DNA from: an uncultured Verrucomicrobiota bacterium
GTDB taxonomy: Bacteria; Verrucomicrobiota; Kiritimatiellia; CAIVKH01
NCBI GenBank assembly: GCA_937873455.1
Contig: CALMYG010000176.1
Coordinates: 59,814-123,813, forward strand
Length of the DNA stretch: 64,000 nucleotides
Reading direction: 5' to 3'
The notes under the pieces: generated by a model
Databases searched by the model: none
Told to the model about the DNA's origin: nothing
The model's input: only the letters and a program-made list of their open reading frames with translations
Part shown: one piece after another, positions 24,315-31,854 of the stretch
Numbering within the stretch: the first letter of the stretch is position 1
Layout of the letters: each line of letters opens with the position of its first letter
Program-made: the position numbers and the translations under genes

Positions 24315-25696
24315 ATCGTGAGGTTAAGGCATTTCTCTGGATTTTGGCGGGATTTCTCGCGGCCTATTTCATGCCGGTGGAGTCCGAACGATTCACCGGG
24401 GCCATCGTCGAAGCCCTGGCCCTGGTGAAATGGTACGCGCAGGAGCACGTCCTGCTGTGTCTTGTCCCCGCCTTTTTTATCGCGGGGGCAATCGGGGTGT
24501 TCGTCAGCCAAAATGCGGTGATGAAGTACTTCGGACCCAAGGCAAACAAACTGCTCTCTTACGGGGTGGCTTCGGTCTCGGGCACGATCCTTGCCGTTTG
24601 TTCCTGCACCGTGTTGCCAATCTTCGGCGGCATTTATATGCGCGGCGCCGGCCTGGGTCCGGCGGTGGCTTTCCTCTACTCCGGCCCGGCGATCAATGTC
24701 CTTGCCATCGTGATGACCGCCCGCATCCTCGGGGCGCCCCTGGGCATCGCCCGGGCGATTGGCGCCGTGGTCTTTAGTATCGTGATCGGCGTATTGATGC
24801 ATCTGATCTTCCTGAAAGACGAGCGGGCCAAGGCGGCCAACGCCGTTGATCTGCACCTCGACGACGATGAAAAGCCGCCGCGCCCCTTATGGCAGACTGC
24901 GCTGTATTTCTTCAGCATGGCCGCGGTACTGGTGTTCGCCAACTGGGCCAAACCGGCGTCTTCGTCCGGTCTCTGGTACTCGATTCACGCCGCCAAATGG
25001 TGGTTGACCTCCGGGTTTGCCGTGATCACCGCCGTTTGTCTGTGGCGCTATATGGAGGTAAAACTCTGGCATCTCCTGGTTTCCGCCGTCGGCGTAGCCG
25101 CGCTTGGTTTTGCATTCCCTGGAAATCCCGCAGTGCCCTTTACCGCGGGTGCGATCGCACTGGCCATCATGACCGTCTACAATTCGCCGGAAATGAAGGA
25201 TTGGGGCGGCCAGACCTGGGGCTTTGCCAAGCAGATCACCCCGCTCCTGCTAGGCGGGGTGCTGGCGGCCGGCTTTTTTCTGGGCAGTCCGGAGTCGAGC
25301 GACGCGGGCGTGATCCCCAACCGTTGGATTCAGATGCTGGTCGGTGATGATCCATCCATTTTCTGGGGCGTCGTGTACGGCGGCGATGCCGTCGCGCCGG
25401 GATGGCTGTCCGCGCTCTGGCCCCTCTGGACCAACTTCTTCGCCTCCATCACCGGAGCGCTGATGTATTTTGCCACCCTGACCGAAGTTCCGATTCTTCG
25501 CGGGTTGATGGACAGCGGCATGGGCCAAGGCCCGGCCCTCGCCCTGCTGCTCGCCGGCCCCGCGCTCTCGCTTCCGAACATGCTGGTCATCAATGCCATC
25601 ATCGGCCCGAAAAAAACGGCGACTTTTGTAGCGCTGGTGGTCGTGATGGCCACGGCGTCGGGGATGGTGTTTGGGTGGATGGGGGCTGGCGGCTAG
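24311..25696 (+). CDS. arsP: ArsP-type organoarsenical efflux permease
   Basis: Inner-membrane permease of the PF03773 (DUF318) family, 461 aa with about ten hydrophobic segments. ArsP proteins export trivalent organoarsenicals such as methylarsenite. The vicinal-thiol motif VCSCTVLPIFGGIY (Cys97, Cys99) at the membrane is characteristic, as are LYSGPAINVLAIV and LAGPALSLPNMLVI. A long soluble loop (about residues 165-195) follows the first half. It is coupled to arsR by a 4-bp overlap. It is followed directly by the inverted-repeat insertion at 25701. Confidence 0.85.
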   Translation: MNREVKAFLWILAGFLAAYFMPVESERFTGAIVEALALVKWYAQEHVLLCLVPAFFIAGAIGVFVSQNAVMKYFGPKANKLLSYGVASVSGTILAVCSCTVLPIFGGIYMRGAGLGPAVAFLYSGPAINVLAIVMTARILGAPLGIARAIGAVVFSIVIGVLMHLIFLKDERAKAANAVDLHLDDDEKPPRPLWQTALYFFSMAAVLVFANWAKPASSSGLWYSIHAAKWWLTSGFAVITAVCLWRYMEVKLWHLLVSAVGVAALGFAFPGNPAVPFTAGAIALAIMTVYNSPEMKDWGGQTWGFAKQITPLLLGGVLAAGFFLGSPESSDAGVIPNRWIQMLVGDDPSIFWGVVYGGDAVAPGWLSALWPLWTNFFASITGALMYFATLTEVPILRGLMDSGMGQGPALALLLAGPALSLPNMLVINAIIGPKKTATFVALVVVMATASGMVFGWMGAGG

Positions 25697-25700
25697 ATCG

Positions 25701-26185
25701 CTGGATACTGGATACTAGAAACTGGAAACTGGAAATTCGGTTATGAAGGATATTGTGGAGTTGGATGTTTATAAGCTGGCGGAGGAATTATCGGATATGA
25801 TCTGGCAGCAGTTTGATACATGGCCGGAAAAAGCGCAGCGGACCATGGGGCTTCAAATTATTCGCGCTTCCGACAGCATTGCCGCAAATCTTGCTGAAAG
25901 CTACGGACGGTTCACGCCTGCCGACCGGAAACGCTTTTACCTTTATGCCCGGGGATCCTTTGAAGAGACCAAAACATGGCTACGCAAAGCCATCCGCCGA
26001 AAAGTAATTCCTTCCACTGAAATTGATACCTACAAACACCTGATCGACACCCTCGGCCCCAAACTCAACGCCTTCATCAAATCGACCCAATAGCCGCCAA
26101 CTCCCAGCTTCTAGTTTCCAATTTCGAATTTCCAATTTCCAGCATCCAGTATCCAGTTTCTAGTATCTAGTATCCAGTATCCAGC
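25701..26185. mobile_element. Inverted-repeat-bounded insertion carrying a four-helix-bundle gene
   Basis: Left end 25701-25740 is built of CTGGATACTGGATACTAG- and AAACTGG-type units. Right end 26103-26185 contains the same units in reverse complement (CTAGTATCCAGTATCCAG), longer and partly repeated. Between them is a single 116-aa gene. The unit splits arsP from the redox genes of the same ars cluster. No transposase is present, so movement would need a factor elsewhere. Confidence 0.6.
25743..26093 (+). CDS. Four-helix bundle protein (23S rRNA intervening-sequence/bAvd-like family)
   Basis: A 116-aa all-helical protein of the S23/IVP family (also related to the bAvd accessory protein of diversity-generating retroelements). 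Signatures: ELDVYKLAEELSDMIW, IIRASDSIAANLAESYGRFT, FYLYARGSFEETKTWL and a C-terminal HLIDTLGPKLNAFIK. Codon use is less GC-biased than its neighbours. The ATG follows 2 bp after the left inverted repeat, so the gene and its flanks appear to travel as one unit. The biochemical function of free-standing members is unknown; a nucleic-acid partner is likely from the basic surface (inference). Confidence 0.9.
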   Translation: MKDIVELDVYKLAEELSDMIWQQFDTWPEKAQRTMGLQIIRASDSIAANLAESYGRFTPADRKRFYLYARGSFEETKTWLRKAIRRKVIPSTEIDTYKHLIDTLGPKLNAFIKSTQ

Positions 26186-26207
26186 ACCCCAGAAAGTCCC
26201 CCACCCC

Positions 26208-26441
26208 ATGAAACACATCCAAGTCCTCGGCCCCGGTTGCCCGAAATGCAAAACCCTCTATGCCAATGCCGAAGCGGCGATTCAACGCGCGGGCATCGAG
26301 GCCAAACTGGAGAAAGTCGAATCGATCACCGAGATCATGAAGTCGGGAGTCTTGATGACCCCCGGCTTGATCGTGGACGGCCAGATCAAGAGCACGGGAA
26401 AAGTGCTGACCCCGGATCAAATCGCTGCATTCCTGGCCTGA
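26208..26441 (+). CDS. Small thioredoxin-fold redox protein (CPKC)
   Basis: A 77-aa minimal thioredoxin/glutaredoxin-like protein (the small redox-active disulfide type) with CPKC at residues 11-14 and the cis-Pro region MTPGLIVDG. It has no export signal, so it should be cytoplasmic. Position 22 bp after the insertion's right end and 10 bp before the UspA-like gene places it in the ars redox cluster, where it could feed electrons to the CcdA-like ArsG. Confidence 0.85.
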   Translation: MKHIQVLGPGCPKCKTLYANAEAAIQRAGIEAKLEKVESITEIMKSGVLMTPGLIVDGQIKSTGKVLTPDQIAAFLA

Positions 26442-26451
26442 GGATATCGCC

Positions 26452-27330
26452 ATGTTCAACCGCGCATTGATCGCCACGGATTTGTCGGCTGCCTCTGATC
26501 GCGTGGTCCGCTCCGCCTCCGCGCTCAAGGCGTGGGGAACCACGGAAGTGGTGTTGTTGCGCTGCCTTCAATTGCCGGATCTGCCGGTGGTCGACAGCGG
26601 CGTGGGTGGAGACTTCCTGGTGCGTCAACTGGACGAACAGAAAAAGCTGTTGGAAGCGGCCGGGTTTACCGTGCAGGCCGACGTCAGGACCGGTTCGCCC
26701 AAACTGGAAATCATGCGCGCCGCCCACGACCACCGAGCCTCGCTTGTCGTGGTGGGCTCACACGGTGCGTCCATGGCGAAGGAGTTGCTGCTGGGCGGTG
26801 TCGCGGCGGCGGTGATTCATGCCTGCACCAAGCCGGTGCTGATTGTGCGCACGGGCGAGGACATGCGGGAAACCGGCGCAGATGTGTTGCGGCACGTTCT
26901 TTTCCCGACGGATTTTTCCGCTCCGGCCGAACACGCCGAGCGCTATCTGATGCGCCTCATCCAAGCCGGCGTCCGCCGCGTGACCCTGCTACATGTGCAG
27001 GACCCAAGACATATCGATCCGCACCGGGTCCACCGGCTTGATGAGTTTAACGCCATCGACGCCAATCGGCTTGAAAACGTGAAGCAACGCGTGAGCCATG
27101 GCCCCGCGGAAACGATCACGACGTGCATCCGCTATGGAAACCCCCTCGAGGAGATCACCCGGTTTGCCCGGGAGAACGAGGTGTCGCTTGTGGTGATGTC
27201 CAGCCAGGGGAAGGGCTTCATAAAAGAGTTGTTTCTCGGCAGCGTGAGCCATCATGTGGTCCGGCATGCGGACGTCCCGGTGCTGTTGATTCCTCCGCCG
27301 CGCGAACACGACGAAGGCGAGGCATCATGA
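26452..27330 (+). CDS. Tandem universal stress protein (two UspA domains)
   Basis: Cytoplasmic protein of 292 aa with two UspA folds (about residues 1-138 and 145-285). Each ends with an ATP-loop-like motif: VVVGSHGASMAKELLLGGVA in the first and VVMSSQGKGFIKELFLGSVS in the second. Such proteins bind ATP and support stress survival. Two-domain Usps are common in metal and arsenic islands. The stop overlaps the next start (ATGA), so it is co-translated with arsF. Confidence 0.9.
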   Translation: MFNRALIATDLSAASDRVVRSASALKAWGTTEVVLLRCLQLPDLPVVDSGVGGDFLVRQLDEQKKLLEAAGFTVQADVRTGSPKLEIMRAAHDHRASLVVVGSHGASMAKELLLGGVAAAVIHACTKPVLIVRTGEDMRETGADVLRHVLFPTDFSAPAEHAERYLMRLIQAGVRRVTLLHVQDPRHIDPHRVHRLDEFNAIDANRLENVKQRVSHGPAETITTCIRYGNPLEEITRFARENEVSLVVMSSQGKGFIKELFLGSVSHHVVRHADVPVLLIPPPREHDEGEAS

Positions 27331-27800
27331 AAACCTGGGCAACCCGCCTCCTGCTCGCTTTTGTATTCATCACCCTGGGCTTTGCCTGGGGCAAACAAAG
27401 CGCCCGCAAGGAAATGACCAGCGGGACGGCGGGTAAAACCGCGCCCCTGGTTACTGGCGAAAAGCTGCTGGTTTATTCCGCCCACATGACCTTCCGGTGC
27501 CACGAATGCACGGAAATCGAACGACTGACCCGCGTATTGATCGAAGAGCAATTCGCGGACCTGCTTGCCGAAGGCCGGATCACGTTTCAGTCGATTGACT
27601 ACCAGAAGCATCCCGAATTCGCCCGCAAACATGAAGTGTTTTCCAGTACCGTGGTACTGGTGGAATACCGCGATGGGGTTGAGGTGGGTTTCGACCGGTT
27701 GGATGATGTCTGGACCCTGTCCCGTGATGTGGAAAAATTCAACGCCTATGTGGAGGAAGCTCTGCGCGCGCGCCTGTCTTCGGGGGGGAGCGGATCATGA
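27327..27800 (+). CDS. arsF: ArsF-family membrane-anchored thioredoxin-like protein (first)
   Basis: A 157-aa protein with an N-terminal membrane anchor or uncleaved signal (LLLAFVFITLGFAWG) and a thioredoxin-like domain with CHEC at residues 58-61 in MTFRCHECTEI. The C-terminus RLDDVWTLSRDVEKFNAYV is shared with arsF2 (28924-29334). It belongs to the family annotated as ArsF (nitrophenyl-compound nitroreductase subunit) found with arsG in arsenic clusters. It should face the periplasm and exchange thiol electrons with ArsG. Overlaps usp and arsG by 4 bp each. Confidence 0.78.
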   Translation: MKTWATRLLLAFVFITLGFAWGKQSARKEMTSGTAGKTAPLVTGEKLLVYSAHMTFRCHECTEIERLTRVLIEEQFADLLAEGRITFQSIDYQKHPEFARKHEVFSSTVVLVEYRDGVEVGFDRLDDVWTLSRDVEKFNAYVEEALRARLSSGGSGS

Positions 27801-28492
27801 CGTGGCTGGCCCTCGGCTCGGCGTTATGGCTGGGCATATTGACCTCGATCAGTCCCTGCCCGCTCGCCACCAACATCGCCGCGATCGGCTTTATCAGCCG
27901 CAAGGTGGGTCATTTCGGACACGTACTGTTCGCCGGTCTCATGTACACCGTCGGCCGGACGCTCGCCTATGTCGGCCTGGGCGCGCTCATCATGGCCGGC
28001 TTGATGGCCAGCAGTCAGGTGGCGATATTTCTCCAGCAACATTTAAATCAATGGCTCGGTCCGGTGTTGATCCTGGCCGGCATGTTGTTGATCGGACTTC
28101 TCAGCGGAACGGCGTCGCTTAATTTGGCCGGGGAAGGCATCCAAAAGCGGGCGGCCTCCGGTGGCCCGGGGTGGGCCTTGGCCTTGGGCGTGCTGTTTGC
28201 CTTGTCATTCTGCCCGGTGTCGGCGGGACTTTTTTTCGGCGGGCTGATCCCGTTGTCGACCAACCATGGATCGATGGTGACCCTGCCCGCCTTGTACGGT
28301 CTCGGCACCGCGCTTCCGGTGGTGGTGTTCGCCTTTATCATGGCCTTTGCGTCCCAGCATATCGGCCGCGCATTCAGCCGCCTGGTGCAAATTGAGCGAT
28401 GGCTGCGCTACGCCACCGGCATCGTGTTCATTCTCGCCGGCTTTTACTATTCACTCACGTATGTATACGAAATCAACCTGCATGGCGTCTGA
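27797..28492 (+). CDS. arsG: ArsG-family CcdA-like membrane protein
   Basis: Polytopic protein of 231 aa with six membrane segments and the CcdA/DsbD-core pattern. One Cys-Pro motif occurs in the first segment (SISPCPLATNIAAIGFI) and one in the fourth (FALSFCPVSAGLFFGGLI). In CcdA/DsbD these two Cys pass electrons from cytoplasmic thioredoxin to the outside. The ArsG family has been named an aromatic arsenical efflux permease, but the paired Cys favour a thiol-relay role (inference). Flanked on both sides by CxxC proteins. Confidence 0.82.
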   Translation: MTWLALGSALWLGILTSISPCPLATNIAAIGFISRKVGHFGHVLFAGLMYTVGRTLAYVGLGALIMAGLMASSQVAIFLQQHLNQWLGPVLILAGMLLIGLLSGTASLNLAGEGIQKRAASGGPGWALALGVLFALSFCPVSAGLFFGGLIPLSTNHGSMVTLPALYGLGTALPVVVFAFIMAFASQHIGRAFSRLVQIERWLRYATGIVFILAGFYYSLTYVYEINLHGV

Positions 28493-28514
28493 CGCCGAAA
28501 GGAAAAGGAAATTC

Positions 28515-28901
28515 ATGAAAACACTCTTGCTTGCTCTTGTCTGCACGGTCCTGTTAAGCGCCTGCGGCAAAGCCCCGGTCGCCCCGTCATCCGATGCCGC
28601 CCCGGCTGATGGCCGACCCGTGCTGATCGAGTTCGGATCGACCAAGTGCAAAGCCTGCCAGGAAATGAAACCGGTCATCGACGGCCTCCGCGATGAGTTG
28701 AGCGGCCTGATCGACGTGATCATGGTCGATGTTGCGCTGGAACCGGAACAGGCCGAACAACACGGTATCGAGCTGATCCCCACCCAGATATTTAAGGGCG
28801 CGGACGGACGTGAATTGTTCCGCCACACCGGCTTTTTCAGCCGGGAGGCCATTCTCGCCAAGTGGCAGGAACTCGGCATTTCGGTCGCGGCAGCTCCGTA
28901 A
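28515..28901 (+). CDS. Thioredoxin-fold lipoprotein (CKAC)
   Basis: A 128-aa exported protein. A lipobox LLSAC puts the lipidated Cys at residue 17, so it is tethered to a membrane outside the cytoplasm. The thioredoxin domain has CKAC at 45-48 (FGSTKCKACQEM), DVALEPEQAEQHGIELIPTQ and a late HTGFFSREA. It resembles thioredoxins that accept electrons from CcdA/DsbD-type proteins. It is the third CxxC protein in the cluster and lies 22 bp after arsG. Confidence 0.85.
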   Translation: MKTLLLALVCTVLLSACGKAPVAPSSDAAPADGRPVLIEFGSTKCKACQEMKPVIDGLRDELSGLIDVIMVDVALEPEQAEQHGIELIPTQIFKGADGRELFRHTGFFSREAILAKWQELGISVAAAP

Positions 28902-28923
28902 GTCAACAAGGGAGGTATGGTTC

Positions 28924-29334
28924 ATGAAGTTATGCATTATGATCGGTCTCATCCTGACAACCGCTATCGGCGCCACGTCCGCCTTACTCGCGGAAACGCC
29001 CAAGCCCGAACATGAGATCATCGTTTATTACTTTCACCGCACGGCGCGCTGTACCACCTGCCTCAACATGGAAGCCTGGACTGAAAAGATCGTGGAAACT
29101 TCGAACGACGCGCTGGTCATGAAATCCATCAACCTGGATCGGCCTGAACATCACCACTTCATCAAGGATTTCGACCTCGATTTCGGCGCCGTGGTCGTCG
29201 CGGAACAAATGGGTGATGTCGTGTTGCGGTGGAAGCGGCTTGATGACATTTGGAACCACAGCGATGACGAGACAGCGTTTACCGCCTACGTGATGGCAAC
29301 GCTCACTCAAGACGGCTTCATGGCGACGCGCTGA
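28924..29334 (+). CDS. arsF: ArsF-family periplasmic thioredoxin-like protein (second)
   Basis: A 136-aa protein with a cleavable signal peptide (IMIGLILTTAIGATSALLAE) and CTTC at residues 43-46 (HRTARCTTCLNME). It shares with the first ArsF the closing motif RLDDIWNHSDDETAFTAYV. GGAGG precedes the ATG. Two ArsF paralogues in one operon, one anchored and one soluble, suggest division of labour in extracytoplasmic thiol transfer. Last gene of the arsR-arsP transcription unit before a repeat region. Confidence 0.75.
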   Translation: MKLCIMIGLILTTAIGATSALLAETPKPEHEIIVYYFHRTARCTTCLNMEAWTEKIVETSNDALVMKSINLDRPEHHHFIKDFDLDFGAVVVAEQMGDVVLRWKRLDDIWNHSDDETAFTAYVMATLTQDGFMATR

Positions 29335-29440
29335 ATGGCTGATGCGAAAAGGGCGCCGGTTCAGCGTGGCGGTTAAGAGTTCGCACTCACACTTCATCGA
29401 CACGCTTACTCGGCTACTCTTACCCGACCCGCTTCGTTCC

Positions 29441-29680
29441 CGCATCGCGCCACCCTCCCGCCGGGGCCGACGTCCCCGGCTACAGAACACGGTCAAAACC
29501 CCTCCGTTGTAGCCGCGCACGGTGGGCGCGGCGAGACCGGGCGGGACCATGTTCCGACCCCGCATCGAGCCACGCTCCCGCCGGGGCCGACGCCCCCGGC
29601 TACAGAACACGGTCAAAATCCCTCCGTTGTAGCCGCTCACGGTGGGCGCGGCGAGCTTGCGCGAGATTATGATCCGACCC
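29441..29680. repeat. Two tandem 120-bp GC-rich repeats
   Basis: Copies 29441-29560 and 29561-29680 have an exact 120-bp period and differ at a minority of positions. Each contains CCGGGGCCGACG, CCCCGGCTACAG and TTGTAGCCG, able to form long hairpins. With 29335-29440 (no feature seen), they fill the 420-bp gap between arsF2 and arsR2. No ORF is credible here. Confidence 0.8.
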
Positions 29681-29716
29681 TCGCAACCACGGTTGACTGG
29701 GTTGACCGCTTGTGTC

Positions 29717-29740
29717 ATATTTCGTTATATGACGAAATAT
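29717..29740. promoter_or_regulatory. Candidate operator of second arsR
   Basis: ATATTTCGT (29717-29725) and ACGAAATAT (29732-29740) form a perfect 9-bp inverted repeat with a 6-bp spacer, 14 bp before the arsR2 start. Size and AT-rich form fit ArsR/SmtB operators. It is different in sequence from the operator of the first arsR, so the two units may be controlled separately. Confidence 0.65.
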
Positions 29741-29754
29741 AGGAATGGCCATTC

Positions 29755-30126
29755 ATGAGAGAGGCGACCCGCCTATTTTCAGCGTTGTCGGATGAGAACC
29801 GGCTGCGGCTGGTGTTTGCCCTGCGGCATGGGGAATTGTGCGTATGCCAGCTCATCGCCCTGCTCGGACTGGCGCCGTCGACGGTGTCAAAACATTTGTC
29901 GATCCTCCGCGACGCCGGCCTGCTCGACGCGCGCAAGGAGGGACGCTGGGTGTATTACCGACTGGCCGGGCGCCCGAAAGTTCCAATCCTTGGAAAACAG
30001 GTAGCGAAAATCTTCCAATCCTTGGAACGTTCCCCGCTCATCCGGAGCGATGACCGCCAATTAGAGAAAATCTGCAAGGAAAACATGGACGCTCTGTGCC
30101 GGCGGCAGGCGAGGCGGGCTTCATGA
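29755..30126 (+). CDS. arsR: ArsR-family repressor (second), with repeat inserted in its C-terminus
   Basis: Winged-helix regulator of 123 aa. It has the arsenite-sensor motif ELCVC (GELCVCQLIALLG), recognition region APSTVSKHLSILRDAGLLD and wing RKEGRWVYYRL. After the wing, residues near 76-91 (KVPILGKQVAKIFQSL) are encoded by two copies of the palindrome TTCCAATCCTTGGAA placed 32 bp apart, the same unit as at 43789. The repeat thus sits in frame inside the gene, and the protein continues (QLEKICKENMDALC) without a stop. It probably controls acr3, 27 bp downstream. Confidence 0.88.
   Translation: MREATRLFSALSDENRLRLVFALRHGELCVCQLIALLGLAPSTVSKHLSILRDAGLLDARKEGRWVYYRLAGRPKVPILGKQVAKIFQSLERSPLIRSDDRQLEKICKENMDALCRRQARRAS
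29981..30027. repeat. Paired 15-bp palindromes inside arsR2
   Basis: TTCCAATCCTTGGAA at 29981-29995 and again at 30013-30027, start-to-start distance 32 bp. The same arrangement and distance recur at 43789-43835. Here it is read through as coding sequence. Confidence 0.85.
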
Positions 30127-30153
30127 CGTGGAAGCCGATCAAGGAGATGAAAA

Positions 30154-31320
30154 ATGAATGAACGCAAAATGACCAGCATCTTCGAGCGCTACCTGACGGC
30201 GTGGGTCGGGCTGTGCATCGTCGGCGGCATCCTTCTCGGCAAGGTCGCGCCCAACCTCGCCAAAACCCTCGACGCCATGTCCATCAACGTCAACGGCGCT
30301 CCCGTGGTTTCCATCCCCATCGCCATCTGTCTGTTTTTCATGATGTACCCGATCATGGTGAAGATCGACTTCAACCGGGTCATCGCCGCCGGAAAAAGCG
30401 GCAAGCCGGTTCTTCTGACCTTAGTCGTCAACTGGGCGATCAAGCCCTTCACCATGTACGCTATTGCCTTGCTCTTTCTCGGTTATCTCCTGAAGTCCTT
30501 TATCGGCATCGATGCGGTGGATCTGGTCAAGATGCCGTTCGGACTCGACCTGCCGGTTGGCGCGGAGCATGGAGCGGGTGTTGTGGTGCTGGTGGATGGC
30601 GTCAAAATGCTGCAGGTCCCCTTGTGGCGCAGTTATCTCGCCGGATGCATCCTGCTCGGCATCGCGCCCTGCACCGCGATGGTGCTGGTGTGGGGCTACC
30701 TCTCCAAGGGCAATGACGGCTTGACGCTGGTCATGGTCGCGATCAATTCGCTGACCATGCTGGTACTTTACGGCGTGTTGGGCGGATTCCTGCTGGGGGT
30801 CGGACGCCTACCGGTGCCGTGGCAAGCCTTGCTGTTGTCCATCGGCATCTACGTGGCGTTACCGCTCGTGGCCGGCTATTGCTCGCGCTGGTGGATCATG
30901 ACGTTCAAAGGCGAGGCATGGTTCCGGGAAAAATTTCTTCATGTGCTGACCCCGGTGACCATTACCGCCCTGCTCATTACCCTGATCCTGCTATTCAGCT
31001 TCAAGGGTGATGTGATACTCGCGAATCCGTTGACCATTCTATGGATTGCCATCCCGCTATTTCTGCAAACGATGTTGATATTCTGGTTGGCCTATTTTGC
31101 CGCCCGCGCCCTGAAGCTATCGTATGAAGATGCCGCCCCGGCGGCCATGATCGGCGCCTCCAATCACTTCGAGGTCGCCATTGCGACCGCCGTCATGCTC
31201 TTCGGCCTCTCCTCCGGCGCCGCCCTCGCCACCGTTGTGGGCGTACTCATTGAGGTGCCGGTGATGTTGTGGTTGGTGAAGATTTGCCTTAAGACAAGAC
31301 ATTGGTTCAAGACATCGTGA
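30154..31320 (+). CDS. acr3: Arsenite efflux permease ACR3
   Basis: Inner-membrane As(OH)3 exporter of the BASS/ACR3 family, 388 aa with about ten membrane segments. The conserved essential Cys is Cys173 in [14 protein letters not shown], and [14 protein letters not shown] near residue 330 carries the conserved Glu. [15 protein letters not shown] is also typical. It is driven by proton motive force. Paired with arsR2; together they handle inorganic arsenite. AAGGAG lies before the ATG. Confidence 0.95.
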   Translation: MNERKMTSIFERYLTAWVGLCIVGGILLGKVAPNLAKTLDAMSINVNGAPVVSIPIAICLFFMMYPIMVKIDFNRVIAAGKSGKPVLLTLVVNWAIKPFTMYAIALLFLGYLLKSFIGIDAVDLVKMPFGLDLPVGAEHGAGVVVLVDGVKMLQVPLWRSYLAGCILLGIAPCTAMVLVWGYLSKGNDGLTLVMVAINSLTMLVLYGVLGGFLLGVGRLPVPWQALLLSIGIYVALPLVAGYCSRWWIMTFKGEAWFREKFLHVLTPVTITALLITLILLFSFKGDVILANPLTILWIAIPLFLQTMLIFWLAYFAARALKLSYEDAAPAAMIGASNHFEVAIATAVMLFGLSSGAALATVVGVLIEVPVMLWLVKICLKTRHWFKTS

Positions 31321-31384
31321 GTAGATTATCCGTATCGCGAACCGTAAATTGACGTCCGCATTAGCATACAGCATGCTTTTATGC

Positions 31385-31633
31385 ATGAGAACCACCATAG
31401 ATATGCCTGATCAGCTTGTCCGCCGCGCCAAGTCGGTTATGGCCAAGCGAGGCATAACCTTTCGCTCTCTGGTTATTGACGCCCTGGAGCAAGCGCTTGA
31501 GGAAACTCCCGGAAAACCTTTTGTTTTGCGTGATGCTTCAGCGGGATATACCGCGAATCGACACCAAAGAATATCCAGCCAAGCCATTAATCAAACCATT
31601 GATCAAACGCGCGAGCCGTACCGCCAGTCATGA
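31385..31633 (+). CDS. VapB-type ribbon-helix-helix antitoxin
   Basis: An 82-aa protein opening MRTTIDMPDQLVRRAKSVMA, a ribbon-helix-helix DNA-binding start typical of VapB antitoxins, followed by ITFRSLVIDALEQAL and a flexible tail that would neutralise a toxin. The stop overlaps the toxin start (ATGA). A TTGACG box lies 35 bp upstream. The partner toxin gene is destroyed (next entry), so this is an orphan antitoxin that may still autoregulate. Confidence 0.8.
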   Translation: MRTTIDMPDQLVRRAKSVMAKRGITFRSLVIDALEQALEETPGKPFVLRDASAGYTANRHQRISSQAINQTIDQTREPYRQS

Positions 31634-31816
31634 TCGCCCTGGACACGAACATCCTGGTTCATGCACACCAGCGGGAGGCTGAACTTCACGAGAGGGCCAT
31701 TCAGATTGTTCGTGAATTGGCGGAATCCCCTACCCCATGGCGCATGTGAGTTATGGACGGTGGACCGGGATTTCAGTCGTTACCCGAAATTGAAGACGCG
31801 AAATCCGCTGGTTTGA
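31630..31816 (+). pseudogene. vapC toxin remnant with internal deletion
   Basis: Two pieces of a PIN-domain toxin. The N-terminal piece (31630-31749) encodes 39 residues from MIALDTNILVHAHQREAEL to a stop. The C-terminal piece (31748-31816, shifted one frame) encodes ELWTVDRDFSRYPKLKTRNP and ends at 31816. Both halves match the ends of VapC; the middle, roughly 70 or more residues with the central acidic catalytic residues, is missing. An internal deletion that also shifts frame explains this, leaving no active ribonuclease. Confidence 0.85.
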
Positions 31817-31854
31817 TGCGTAGCGGCACGGCAAGCGCCGTTTTTATGCGCAAA

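Noticed and set aside
26208..29334. Arsenate reductase (ArsC) among the small CxxC proteins
   Set aside because: The CxxC proteins have thioredoxin/ArsF patterns. None has the CX5R loop of low-molecular-weight phosphatase-type ArsC or the ArsC-specific Cys/Arg arrangement of the glutaredoxin-coupled type.
29441..29680. CRISPR array
   Set aside because: Only two 120-bp units with no short repeat/spacer alternation and no cas genes.
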